Source of the DNA: Akkermansiaceae bacterium UBA2381
GTDB lineage: Bacteria; Verrucomicrobiota; Verrucomicrobiia; Verrucomicrobiales; DEV007
DNA length: 25,467 nt
Reading direction: 5' to 3'
Assembly: GCA_002344215.1 (NCBI GenBank)
Contig: DDSV01000023.1
Span: 171,403 to 196,869 of the forward strand
Numbering within the stretch: position 1 is the first letter of the stretch; each line of letters starts with the position of its first letter. This document shows positions 15,427-23,187 of the stretch, piece by piece. The notes under the pieces are model-generated. The model was not told the DNA's origin, made no database searches, and worked only from the letters and a program-made list of their open reading frames with translations. A program made the position numbers and the translations under genes.

Positions 15427-16353
15427 CTATTTCACGGTCCGGGTTCTCGGGTCGAGCCAGCCCTGGAGGATATCGACGAGAAAGTTCATGACGAGGATGA
15501 GTACCGCAAAGACCGTGACGGTTCCATTGATGAGCCAGTAATCACGATTGGTCGCGGCCTTGATGAAATGCTGCCCGAGTCCGGGGAGACCGAAGACCGA
15601 TTCGACGACAAAGGAACCTCCGATGAGCCCCGCAAGAGCAGGGCCGAGAAAGGCGACGACCGGAGTGATGCCGCCGCGGAAGGCGTGTTTGAAGAGAACC
15701 TTGATCGGAGCCACTCCCTTGGCCCGGGCTGTGCGGATGTAGTCCTGACTGAGGACGTCGAGCATGCTGCCCCGGGTGAGCCGGGCGATGTAGGCGGAGT
15801 AATAGAGTCCCAGAGTGACCGCTCCGAGGACCCAGGCCGAACTGTCCTCCCAGAGAGCGACGTCAAACCATCCTAACTTGAGCGCAAAAATTTCTCCGAG
15901 AAGCGGGGCGATCACGAAGGTGGGCAGACAAATCCCCAGCATGGCGAGGGTCATCAGGCCATAGTCGATCATCGTATTCCGCTTCGCTGCGGCGAAGACT
16001 CCGACGGGAATGCCAATAAGCAGAGCGATAACCAGTCCGCTGATCCCGAGCATGAAGGAGACCGGAAACCCCTCGGCGATCACTTCGTTGACGGTGAATC
16101 CCTTGTTTCCGAGCGAAGGGCCGAGATCTCCCTGAATGAGCCGACCGAGATAGAGTCCGTATTGAACCGGAAGCGGTTTGTCGAAACCGTAGTTCCGTTT
16201 CATCTGCTCGATGAGATGCTCGGGCACCGCTTTCTCATCGAGGAAGGGGCCCCCCGGAGCGAGGCGGGCGAGAAAGAAAGTGATCGTAATGATGCACAGC
16301 AGCGCAAAGAGCGACTGCAGGAAACGTGAGACCACATAACGCAGCGTTTCCAT
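15427..16353 (-). CDS. oppB: Peptide ABC transporter permease OppB
   Basis: This 308-aa inner-membrane permease partners OppC. The N-terminal TM ends in FFLARLAPGGPF, the OppB/DppB signature. Later come KPLPVQYGLYLGRLIQGDLG and an EAA loop, RTARAKGVAPIKVLFKHAFR, followed by the last helices and the C-terminal WLDPRTR. The start is ATG 16351-16353, which overlaps the oppA stop as TGATG. A GTG three bases earlier (16354-16356) is the alternative, but the purine-rich Shine-Dalgarno AGGAGG at 16361-16366 lies 7 nt from the ATG and only 4 nt from the GTG. Translational coupling with oppA is likely. Confidence 0.93.
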   Translation of the reverse strand: METLRYVVSRFLQSLFALLCIITITFFLARLAPGGPFLDEKAVPEHLIEQMKRNYGFDKPLPVQYGLYLGRLIQGDLGPSLGNKGFTVNEVIAEGFPVSFMLGISGLVIALLIGIPVGVFAAAKRNTMIDYGLMTLAMLGICLPTFVIAPLLGEIFALKLGWFDVALWEDSSAWVLGAVTLGLYYSAYIARLTRGSMLDVLSQDYIRTARAKGVAPIKVLFKHAFRGGITPVVAFLGPALAGLIGGSFVVESVFGLPGLGQHFIKAATNRDYWLINGTVTVFAVLILVMNFLVDILQGWLDPRTRTVK

Positions 16354-17993
16354 CACTTCGCCTCCTCCTCGGCCGGTTTCAGATCGATGTGTTTGTAAGG
16401 GTGGTTGTCAAGGAGGAGCGGGTGCCAGTTCTTCACATCGGGATGGAGCAGGTAGACGCGGGTATACCAGTAGAGGGGAAGCACGGGGACCTGAACGAGG
16501 AGAATGGCTTCGGCCTCAGCCATCTTCTCATACCGCTTTGCCGTCTCGCTGATGAGCGCGCTCTCCTTCATGAGCCTGTCGTAGTCGGAATTCGACCAGC
16601 CCGTATTGTTGTTGGAATCCCCCGTCGTCCACATGCTGAGGAAGGTATTGGGGTCAACGTAATCGCCGATCCATCCGGCGCGTGAGGCATCGTATTTGAG
16701 GTCGAGCACGGTTTGCTGAAAGACCTTCCATTCCTGATTTTCGATCTTCACCTTCTCGATCCCGAGAGTTTTCTTCCACATGTCCTGAATCGCCACCGCG
16801 ATGGACTTGTGGGCCTCGGAGGTGTTGATGATGATGGAGAACTCGGGCACCTCGGCACCGCTCGCGTAGCCGGCTTTTTTCAGGTATTCTCTGGCTTTGT
16901 CAGGATCGTAGCTGATCACATTCGGCGGGTCGTATCCGCCTTCGGACGGAGGAGTGAAGCCGTAGGCCGGCTGCTGGCCGCCGCGGGTGACGTATTTGAC
17001 GATGATCTCGCGGTTGACCGCATAGGCGAGGGCGCGGCGGAAGTCCGCGTTGTCGGTGGGCGGACGTGTCACATTGCAGCGGAAAAAATAGGAGCCGTTG
17101 TAGGTTTCGATGCGCAAGGGGGTGTTCTCCTGATTCCGATAACCCTCGATCAAATTCTCGGGAGTTGTGTAGGTGTAATGGATGAGACCATTTCGGAAGG
17201 CTTTTTCCTCCGTGAAATTGTTGTCGATGGGATAGAAATTAATCCCGTTCGGCTTCACGTTGGCGGCGTCCCAATAGTGGGGATTGCGGCGGACTTTGAT
17301 CTGGTCGTTGATTCGCCATTCGGTGAGCATGAACGCTCCGTTGCTCACCTGATTGCCCGGCTTCTGCCACTCGGTGTAGGAGTCGGTCATGGCCCCGAAC
17401 TTCTCGATCGTGGCTTTGTGGACGGGTAGCCAGGTCGTGTGTTTGACGACGTCGGGGAAATAGGGCGCCGGGCTCTCGAGGGTGCAGAGGAGTTCAAAAT
17501 CATTGATCGCCTTGACCCCGACCAGCGAAAAGTCTTCGATTTTTCCTTTGTTGAAGGCCTCACCGTTCTTGAGGAAATAAAGCATTGAGGCATAGGGCCC
17601 CGCCATCTTCGGGTGAAGAATACGGTTGAAGGAATAGACAAAATCGTGCGCGGTGACCGGGTCCCCGTTCGACCATTTGGCATTCTTCCGCAGGAAAAAG
17701 CGCCACTCGGAAAAATCCGCGTTCGCCTCCCATCGCTCCGCGACGCCCGGTTCGTGGAGCATGTCGTTTTCCGGATGGTAGGTCACGAGACCCTCGAAGG
17801 TTGCCCGGAGGATGTTTGAATCGCCGACCGACGAGACAATATGAGGATCGAGCGCCTTGGGTTCCCCCCCGTTGCCGAGAAGGAGGATCTTCTCCCGCGT
17901 GGCGACATCCACCTTGGACTCCCGGCGGCAGGAGGTGAGGCCTGCAACGACCAGTGCCGCGATGACCCATCCCCGCAGACCCGGGAGGGTCAT
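16353..17993 (-). CDS. oppA: Peptide-binding lipoprotein OppA (SBP_bac_5)
   Basis: This 546-aa extracytoplasmic solute-binding protein is the likely peptide receptor for OppBC. The chosen start, ATG 17991-17993, gives a lipoprotein signal (MTLPGLRGWVIAALVVAGLT then S-C22) with lipobox LTSC. The mature part has the SBP_bac_5 features: EPKALDPHIVSSVGDSNI near the start, AHDFVYSFNRILHPKMAGPY (about residue 120-140), ADFRRALAYAVNREIIVKYV near the middle, and VPVLPLYWYTR near the C-terminus. The frame stays open upstream to 18290, but that extension is antisense to the next gene and lacks a signal. A further ATG at about 18041 would hide the signal peptide. No good Shine-Dalgarno fits either start. 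It is first in the oppABC operon and divergent from the GYF_2-AIM24 gene. Confidence 0.92.
   Translation of the reverse strand: MTLPGLRGWVIAALVVAGLTSCRRESKVDVATREKILLLGNGGEPKALDPHIVSSVGDSNILRATFEGLVTYHPENDMLHEPGVAERWEANADFSEWRFFLRKNAKWSNGDPVTAHDFVYSFNRILHPKMAGPYASMLYFLKNGEAFNKGKIEDFSLVGVKAINDFELLCTLESPAPYFPDVVKHTTWLPVHKATIEKFGAMTDSYTEWQKPGNQVSNGAFMLTEWRINDQIKVRRNPHYWDAANVKPNGINFYPIDNNFTEEKAFRNGLIHYTYTTPENLIEGYRNQENTPLRIETYNGSYFFRCNVTRPPTDNADFRRALAYAVNREIIVKYVTRGGQQPAYGFTPPSEGGYDPPNVISYDPDKAREYLKKAGYASGAEVPEFSIIINTSEAHKSIAVAIQDMWKKTLGIEKVKIENQEWKVFQQTVLDLKYDASRAGWIGDYVDPNTFLSMWTTGDSNNNTGWSNSDYDRLMKESALISETAKRYEKMAEAEAILLVQVPVLPLYWYTRVYLLHPDVKNWHPLLLDNHPYKHIDLKPAEEEAK
16361..16368 (-). promoter_or_regulatory. 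Shine-Dalgarno that decides the oppB start
   Basis: The minus strand reads GGAGGAGG inside the last codons of oppA (Glu-Glu-Glu). The nearest AGGAGG ends 7 nt before the ATG at 16353. It is one of the few strong ribosome binding sites in this window and favours ATG 16353 over GTG 16356. Confidence 0.7.
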
Positions 17994-18146
17994 GGTGGTG
18001 AGCTGACCCTGTCGGGTCGGATGGCGGGGGGAGCGAGGCATGCGGACCGCTAGTCTTTGCCCGAATGAGGCGGGATTCAATCTTGAAATCGTCACGCTTC
18101 GAGCTTTGATCCTTGAGGAAACGATTCTATTCTCATCGGAAAAATC

Positions 18147-19169
18147 ATGAAAACCTGGCACTACGCGACTTCGAGCAACGAGCAAATTCAAGTGAGTGAG
18201 GCGGAGCTGCCCGCTCTGATCTCCAACGGCGTGATCACTCCCCAGACCCGGGTGTGGACGGCGGGGATGGCGAACTGGGCGGCGGCGCATGAAATGATGC
18301 CGACCCTTTTCGGAGGGGACCCGGGTTCATCGGGTCCTCCGGCGATTCCTCAGGGCAGTCCTCCGCCGATGGGTCGCCGTTCGCATGAGATCGATTTTGA
18401 GATCTTTGGTGACGACATGCAGATCGTCGAGGTCGAACTCGACCCGGGTGAAACCGTGATCGCCGAGGCGGGGGCGATGAACTACATGGAGGACGACATC
18501 ACCTTTGTCGCGAAAATGGGGGATGGCTCGAATCCGGGTGAAGGGGTCATGGGCAAGCTCCTCGCGGTGGGTAAGCGTGCCCTCACCGGTGAGTCGATCT
18601 TCATGACCCATTTCACCCATTCCGGAACGAGCCGGAAACGGCGGGTGGCCTTTGCTGCTCCCTTTCCGGGCAAGATCATCCCGATCGACCTTTCGAAGGT
18701 GGGGGGCGAGATCACCTGTCAAAAGGACTCCTTTCTCTGCGCCGCCTATGGCACGCAGGTTTCGATCGCCTTCAATCGGAAACTCGGGGCCGGGTTCTTC
18801 GGTGGCGAGGGTTTTATCCTTCAGAAACTCAAAGGGGACGGAAAGGCCTTTGTTCATGCCGGTGGTACCGTCATTGAACGTGAGTTGAAGGGTGAGAAAC
18901 TACGGATCGACACGGGATGTATTGTGGCCTTTTCTCCGGGCATCGAATACAGCATCGAGCGGGCCGGAAACCTGAAATCGATGTTCTTCGGGGGTGAGGG
19001 AATATTCCTCGCGACGCTGAGCGGTCACGGTCACGTCTGGCTGCAAAGCCTGCCCTTTTCCCGCCTTGCGGATCGCATCATCAAGTCCGCACCTTCGACG
19101 GGCGGAACTGCCCAGGGTGAGGGGAGCGTCCTCGGCGGACTCGGTCGGCTTCTCGACGGCGATAGCTGA
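18147..19169 (+). CDS. GYF_2 domain - AIM24/TIGR00266 family protein
   Basis: In this 340-aa cytoplasmic protein residues 1-55 form a GYF_2/DUF4339 domain: WHYATSSNEQIQVSEAELPA, then the VWTAGMANWAAA signature. Such domains usually mediate protein contacts. After a Pro/Gly linker, residues 75-315 are a TIGR00266/AIM24-type beta-sandwich: FGDDMQIVEVELDPGETVIA with EAGAMNYMEDDI, then GKRALTGESIFMTHF, GGEGFILQKLKGDG and FFGGEGIFLATLSGHGHVWL. The molecular role of this family in bacteria is not known. The start is ATG 18147, preceded by an AT-rich leader without a Shine-Dalgarno. It is divergent from oppA across 153 nt and converges on the polyketide synthase gene with only 11 nt between stops. 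Confidence 0.93.
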   Translation: MKTWHYATSSNEQIQVSEAELPALISNGVITPQTRVWTAGMANWAAAHEMMPTLFGGDPGSSGPPAIPQGSPPPMGRRSHEIDFEIFGDDMQIVEVELDPGETVIAEAGAMNYMEDDITFVAKMGDGSNPGEGVMGKLLAVGKRALTGESIFMTHFTHSGTSRKRRVAFAAPFPGKIIPIDLSKVGGEITCQKDSFLCAAYGTQVSIAFNRKLGAGFFGGEGFILQKLKGDGKAFVHAGGTVIERELKGEKLRIDTGCIVAFSPGIEYSIERAGNLKSMFFGGEGIFLATLSGHGHVWLQSLPFSRLADRIIKSAPSTGGTAQGEGSVLGGLGRLLDGDS

Positions 19170-19180
19170 GAGTCGGCTGA

Positions 19181-20242
19181 TCACTCCTGCACGGTGAGCC
19201 GGGCTGTCTCAACAGTCAGCCCGGGTCCGAATGCGGTCGCCAGAACGTTTTCATCGTTTGCGGCGGTCTCGAGGAGCCGTTTCAAGACGAAGAGGACGGT
19301 CGCGCTGCTCATATTGCCGTTCTCCCGGAGGATCTCACGGGAGGCATCAAGGGAATCGGCCGGAAGTCCAAGCGCGGCGATAAAGCGGTCGAGGATGGAT
19401 TTCCCTCCGGGATGCACGGCGAAACGATCAAAGGCAGCCGGATCGAGACCGAGGCGGGCGAAGAGGCCTCCGATCTCAGCCGAAAGTACTTTCGGGACAT
19501 ACCCGGAGAGGACGAGGTCAAATCCGCGATCGCCGATGCTCCAGGCCATGGATGACTCTCCCTCGGGAATCGTGGCCGAGGCAAAACCATCGAGACGGAA
19601 ATGTCGGCGACCTTCAGGAGGAACCGGAGTCACGATGGCGGCGGCGGCCCCGTCGGCAAAAACGGTGTTGCCGAGGATGACGTCCGGGGAGGCGTCGAGT
19701 TGCATGTGCAGGCTGCAGAGTTCGAGCGCGACGACGAGCACGCGTGCCTTCGGATTGGCCTCGCAGAACTGAGCCGCCATGCGCAGAGCGGGAAAGGCGG
19801 CGTAACAACCCATGAATCCCAGTGTGAAGCGCTCCACGGAATCCCTTAGACCCAGATCCCGGACGAGAAAGTAATCGGGGCCGGGATTCACAAATCCGGT
19901 GCAGGTGGCGTAAACGACGTGGGTGATTTCTTCACGCGGGACCGCCCCGGGAAGGGAGAGAATTTTTTCCCCGAGAGCGACGGCGAGCCGGCGCGATTCG
20001 GTCGCGTAGACGGCGTTCCTTGCTGAAGTCGTCGCCTGTCCGTCGTTGTCGAAAGGGGCGTGGCCGAAGAAGCCCTCAACCACGGCATGACGTGTTTCGA
20101 TTCCGGATTGGCGGAAGGCCTGTGCGACGAGGCGCCGGATACGGGTTTCCGAAAAACGGTCCTGAAGGAGGGTCGAGAGTGTCGTCTGTTCGTGGGAAAA
20201 CGGAGGGACGATGGTTTCCAGGCTGTGGAGGTAGGCGGACAA
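19181..20242 (-). CDS. Type III polyketide synthase (chalcone/stilbene synthase family)
   Basis: This cytoplasmic enzyme condenses an acyl-CoA or acyl starter with malonyl-CoA units, then cyclises the product. The Cys-His-Asn triad is visible: C146 in GFMGCYAAFPALRMA, H277 in FAVHPGGKS, N310 in ENGNMSSATVLFVL. Other family marks are YATCTGFVNPGPDY, NTVFADGAAAAIV and the C-terminal AFGPGLTVET. The start is uncertain. The proposed TTG at 20240-20242 gives 353 aa, the normal size, beginning just before AYLHSLETIVPP. The only other common start in frame is a GTG at 20357-20359, which adds an atypical Ser/Phe-rich 39-residue extension. No Shine-Dalgarno precedes either; the TTG leader is pyrimidine-rich. 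It is divergent from a flavoprotein and methyltransferase, suggesting alkylresorcinol, alkylpyrone or quinone-type products. Confidence 0.93.
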   Translation of the reverse strand: MSAYLHSLETIVPPFSHEQTTLSTLLQDRFSETRIRRLVAQAFRQSGIETRHAVVEGFFGHAPFDNDGQATTSARNAVYATESRRLAVALGEKILSLPGAVPREEITHVVYATCTGFVNPGPDYFLVRDLGLRDSVERFTLGFMGCYAAFPALRMAAQFCEANPKARVLVVALELCSLHMQLDASPDVILGNTVFADGAAAAIVTPVPPEGRRHFRLDGFASATIPEGESSMAWSIGDRGFDLVLSGYVPKVLSAEIGGLFARLGLDPAAFDRFAVHPGGKSILDRFIAALGLPADSLDASREILRENGNMSSATVLFVLKRLLETAANDENVLATAFGPGLTVETARLTVQE

Positions 20243-20377
20243 AAGGGAAGGGTGGGGGAGAAAGGAGGAATGTAACCGGCAGATTAGGAACGATGAGAAT
20301 GAGAATTTGTTAGGAGAGAAATTTACAAGGATCAACAGTCGACATTGAGACCCAGTCACAAGAAGTAAAGTTTCAGC

Positions 20378-20394
20378 TTATTTTAAGAAAATAA
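20378..20394. promoter_or_regulatory. AT-rich perfect dyad in the divergent promoter region
   Basis: TTATTTT-AAG-AAAATAA is a perfect 7-bp inverted repeat in the gap between the polyketide synthase and the flavoprotein gene. A -10-like TCTAAT (20404-20409) lies just downstream on the plus strand, so the dyad would overlap its -35 region. This is the layout of an operator controlling both divergent genes. No T-run follows the stem, and the loop is short for a terminator. Confidence 0.35.
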
Positions 20395-20439
20395 CTAACA
20401 GGGTCTAATCGAGGATCGTTCTGAAGGAGTAACTTTTCT

Positions 20440-21618
20440 ATGTCGCAACCTTTCGATGTGGCGGTGATCGGTGCTTCGGTATCCGGTGCTTCTCTGGCAA
20501 TCCAACTCGGTCAAGAGGGACTCAGTGTCGCCCTCATCGACCGTGACGACTTTCCGCGCCGTAAAGCCTGTGGCGAGGGCGTTTCCGAGATTGCTCTGGA
20601 AGCTCTGGAGCGGCTCGGTTTGACCAAGGAACTGGCCGCCCTCGAGGCTCGCCCCTTTTATTCCTACCGCATCGACCTCGGTAAACGGTCGGTGGGTCTT
20701 TCCTCGAACCGCCGCCGGATCAAGGGGATGGGGATCCAGCGGTATGAACTGGATCGTCTCCTTTCGAATCATGCGGCGAAGCTTCCGACCGTTTCCACTT
20801 TCTTTGGCACGGCGGTGACTGGCATCCGGGAAGACGAGGGGCATCACTTCGTTTGTCTTTCTTCGGGAGAAGAAATCCGGGCACGACGGGTCGTCCTCGC
20901 GGATGGAGCGACCTCCCACATTGCGGCGAAGCTGGGAGTGCCCAAAACGATGTCAAAGTCTCCGCTCTGGGGAATGAGTTTTGTTCTCGAGGGGCAGTTT
21001 GAGAAGACGACGGGCGAGGTGCTCGTGCTACTCAAGGATGGCTTCGAGGTCAACTGTACGCCCGTGAGTGAGACGCGTTTGAATATCTCCTTTCTCGTCG
21101 AGAAGGCGATGGTGCCGATCTTGCAGGATCCGGCGGTTCGGGAACGGCTCCTTGACGAGGCAAAAGCGAAATCGTTTTTCCAGGGAAATCCCATCGGGAA
21201 ACCTCTGCAGGTTGGCCCGGTCGGGGCAACAAGACGGCCATATTTCCACGGCTCGGTTCTTCTCGTTGGCGATGTGGCTGAGAGTCTTGATCCCATTGCG
21301 GGAATGGGAATGACGCACGGGATTCTCATGGCGGAGCTGGCAGCCCGTTCGCTCGTGGCCCACCTCAGGGAGGGCGTTCCGCTCGAAGCGACCCTGAAAG
21401 ACTATGCCCGAAACGCCGAACGAATGACCCGGCCCTATCGCGGGTTTACCCACCTGACCGCGTCACTGCTTCGCAGTCCGGTGCGCGGGGTTCTCGTTCC
21501 GACACTGGCGTTCGCAAAACTGCCGGAGGTCATCCGCGGGTCTCTCGACGGCCGGGCCATCCGGGAGTCCGTGCTTTCGATTCTTCCCAATCTCCTGCTC
21601 TGTGTCGCCGGGGCCTGA
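20440..21618 (+). CDS. FAD-dependent oxidoreductase, geranylgeranyl-reductase-like
   Basis: This 392-aa flavoprotein has an N-terminal Rossmann dinucleotide-binding motif (VAVIGASVSGASLAIQL, G11ASVSG16) ending in the acidic LIDRDDF. RKACGEGVSE (C44-G-E) is the usual signature after the FAD site in geranylgeranyl reductase-type and related monooxygenase-fold enzymes. The second FAD motif is LLVGDVAESLDPIAGMGMTH (about residue 275-294). The substrate part is not diagnostic: reduction of a polyprenyl chain or hydroxylation/oxidation of an aromatic polyketide are both possible. The neighbours favour modification of the type III polyketide product. A clear Shine-Dalgarno, AGGAG (20425-20429), lies 10 nt before the ATG. 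It is first of a plus-strand set with the methyltransferase, 135 nt downstream. Confidence 0.88.
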   Translation: MSQPFDVAVIGASVSGASLAIQLGQEGLSVALIDRDDFPRRKACGEGVSEIALEALERLGLTKELAALEARPFYSYRIDLGKRSVGLSSNRRRIKGMGIQRYELDRLLSNHAAKLPTVSTFFGTAVTGIREDEGHHFVCLSSGEEIRARRVVLADGATSHIAAKLGVPKTMSKSPLWGMSFVLEGQFEKTTGEVLVLLKDGFEVNCTPVSETRLNISFLVEKAMVPILQDPAVRERLLDEAKAKSFFQGNPIGKPLQVGPVGATRRPYFHGSVLLVGDVAESLDPIAGMGMTHGILMAELAARSLVAHLREGVPLEATLKDYARNAERMTRPYRGFTHLTASLLRSPVRGVLVPTLAFAKLPEVIRGSLDGRAIRESVLSILPNLLLCVAGA

Positions 21619-21753
21619 GGTGGTTGCTCACGACTGATCAAAGGAGAGAATCCATCGCCGCTGTCTCCCGAACCGAGTTGAAGTTAGTCATCGATCGTCA
21701 TTTTTTCTTCCGCCTGCTTCTTTGGCTCCCTTGAGACCGGGCACTCTCCTCTC

Positions 21754-22506
21754 ATGAATGAAAAATTTAATCTGAAAGCAAGTGACCATCTCGACTCGGC
21801 CGAGGGTAAATTGTTTTACAATTTGAAGCACTTCGCCGAATCGGCTCCCCGCTATGACCTGGCGACTCGAGGGCTGTCCCTGGGGCAGGATGGATCATGG
21901 AAGCGGGCGCTCGTTGCGGGACTGCCGCGGAAAGAAGGAGCCTTCTGTCTCGACGTGGCCTGCGGCACGGGTGATGTCACCCAACTGCTTGCTGAAAAAT
22001 ATCCTGACGGTGAGATCGAGGGTGTCGATCTGACTCCCGAGATGATTCGGATTGCCGAGGAGCGAAATGCGAATCCCCGGGTTCACTTTGGTTGCGGGGA
22101 TATGAGTCGTCTCGATCTCCCGGACCGGTCGGTGGATATTCTCACGGGAAGTTATGCCATCCGGAACGCGCCCGACCTGGAGACTGTTCTCGCCGAATTC
22201 GCCCGGGTGATGAAGGTGGACGGGAGCCTAGCTTTCCTCGATTTTTCGAAACCCGGTGGTCAGTGGCGACAGACGGTGCAGTACTGGGTTCTCAAATTAT
22301 GGGGTGGATTCTGGGGGCTTGTCCTGCACGGAAATCCCGAAGTCCACGGCTACATTTCCTCCAGCATCCGAAACTTTCCCGACCGGGAGGAGCTTGAGAG
22401 CCTTTTCTCACGCCATGGCTTCCAGCTTGAGCGCTCCCAACCCTTTCTCTCCGGAATGATGAGGCTCTATTTCCTCCGCTTTGCGCCCTTGAGCTCCGGC
22501 GCCTGA
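21754..22506 (+). CDS. UbiE/COQ5-like SAM-dependent methyltransferase
   Basis: This 250-aa class I methyltransferase has motif I CLDVACGTGDVTQLL (D67-G73 region), motif II GVDLTPEMIRIAEE, and the UbiE hallmarks GSYAIRNAPDLETVLAEFAR, then LAFLDFSKP and a C-terminal SIRNFPDREELESLF. UbiE/COQ5 enzymes C-methylate the quinone ring in menaquinone and ubiquinone synthesis. Here the setting beside a type III polyketide synthase and a flavoprotein suggests methylation of a resorcinol- or quinone-like ring. It could still be the cell's menaquinone methyltransferase, since no second copy can be checked in this window. The start is ATG 21754 after a pyrimidine-rich leader with no Shine-Dalgarno. The YceI-like gene starts 41 nt downstream. 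Confidence 0.9.
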   Translation: MNEKFNLKASDHLDSAEGKLFYNLKHFAESAPRYDLATRGLSLGQDGSWKRALVAGLPRKEGAFCLDVACGTGDVTQLLAEKYPDGEIEGVDLTPEMIRIAEERNANPRVHFGCGDMSRLDLPDRSVDILTGSYAIRNAPDLETVLAEFARVMKVDGSLAFLDFSKPGGQWRQTVQYWVLKLWGGFWGLVLHGNPEVHGYISSSIRNFPDREELESLFSRHGFQLERSQPFLSGMMRLYFLRFAPLSSGA

Positions 22507-22547
22507 GACACTGCTTTGATTCATCTCAACCCTCCAAACTCCATACC

Positions 22548-23147
22548 ATGAAAACGAATTACCTCATTCAAAACTTCCTTGTCTCGCTTCTTCTCACCGG
22601 GAGTACGGGACTACTTTTTTCCGGAGAAAACGACTGGTCGGGAACCTGCCGGGTCACTTTCTCGGGCGAGTCAACACTTCACAACTTCACTGGAACGGTC
22701 GATGCCGAACCATTCACGGTCTCGATTTCCTCGGCCTCTGATCTGGCCAATGCCACGGCGTCCAGCCATGTGGTGGTGAAGGCCGCCGGGATGAATTCCG
22801 ACAACAAGAAACGCGACAAGGAAATGTACAAATGCATGGAGGTCACGACCTATCCTGAAATCATCGTCGATCTCGACAAGCTGCCCGTCGCAGAAACAAA
22901 ACCGGCTCTCGATGGTCCGGTGCCCCGCCCGACGGTGATTCCGTTTACGATGACTTTGAAGGGAAAGGAGCACCAGATGACCGGCACGGTCTCGAACTGG
23001 TCGTTTAAAGATGAATCAGTTGACTGTGTCGTCAGCTTTCCGGTTTCGCTCGAGAAAAGCGGGATCACTCCTCCGAGCGTTCTCGGTCTCGTGAAGATGA
23101 AAGATGAGATCAAGGTCACTGCCGTGCTTCACCTGAAGCACGGGTGA
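22548..23147 (+). CDS. YceI-like periplasmic lipid-binding protein
   Basis: This 199-aa protein has a signal peptide at about residues 1-26 (NFLVSLLLTGSTGLLFSG core). The mature part is a lipocalin-like YceI barrel: STLHNFTGTVDAEPF near the N-terminus, MYKCMEVTTYPEI where family members have the conserved M-x(n)-YP segment, PFTMTLKGKEHQMTG in the middle, and VKMKDEIKVTAVLHLKHG at the end. Characterised YceI proteins bind polyprenyl or other amphiphilic lipids in the periplasm. Its place behind a polyketide/methyltransferase set suggests that it may carry their lipid product. The start is ATG 22548 with a C-rich leader. The last codons form a perfect inverted repeat (23122-23143). It converges on the export gene at 23188 with 40 nt between. 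Confidence 0.9.
   Translation: MKTNYLIQNFLVSLLLTGSTGLLFSGENDWSGTCRVTFSGESTLHNFTGTVDAEPFTVSISSASDLANATASSHVVVKAAGMNSDNKKRDKEMYKCMEVTTYPEIIVDLDKLPVAETKPALDGPVPRPTVIPFTMTLKGKEHQMTGTVSNWSFKDESVDCVVSFPVSLEKSGITPPSVLGLVKMKDEIKVTAVLHLKHG
23122..23143. repeat. Perfect 10-bp inverted repeat at the YceI gene end
   Basis: CCGTGCTTCA (23122-23131) and TGAAGCACGG (23134-23143) are exact inverse complements with CC between them, ending just before the stop. The stem can form from either strand, but no T-run follows on either side. It may act as a 3'-end stabiliser between convergent genes rather than a standard terminator. Confidence 0.6.
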
Positions 23148-23187
23148 TGCCCCGGTCACTTCATCGTGTTCCACCGCCCAATCCACA

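Noticed and set aside
18106..18133. TTGATC-N16-TATTCT promoter-like pair before the GYF_2 gene
   Set aside because: Both boxes are poor matches; too weak to list as a promoter.
17994..18290. Upstream extension of oppA
   Set aside because: It overlaps the divergent GYF_2 gene on the other strand and would bury the lipoprotein signal.
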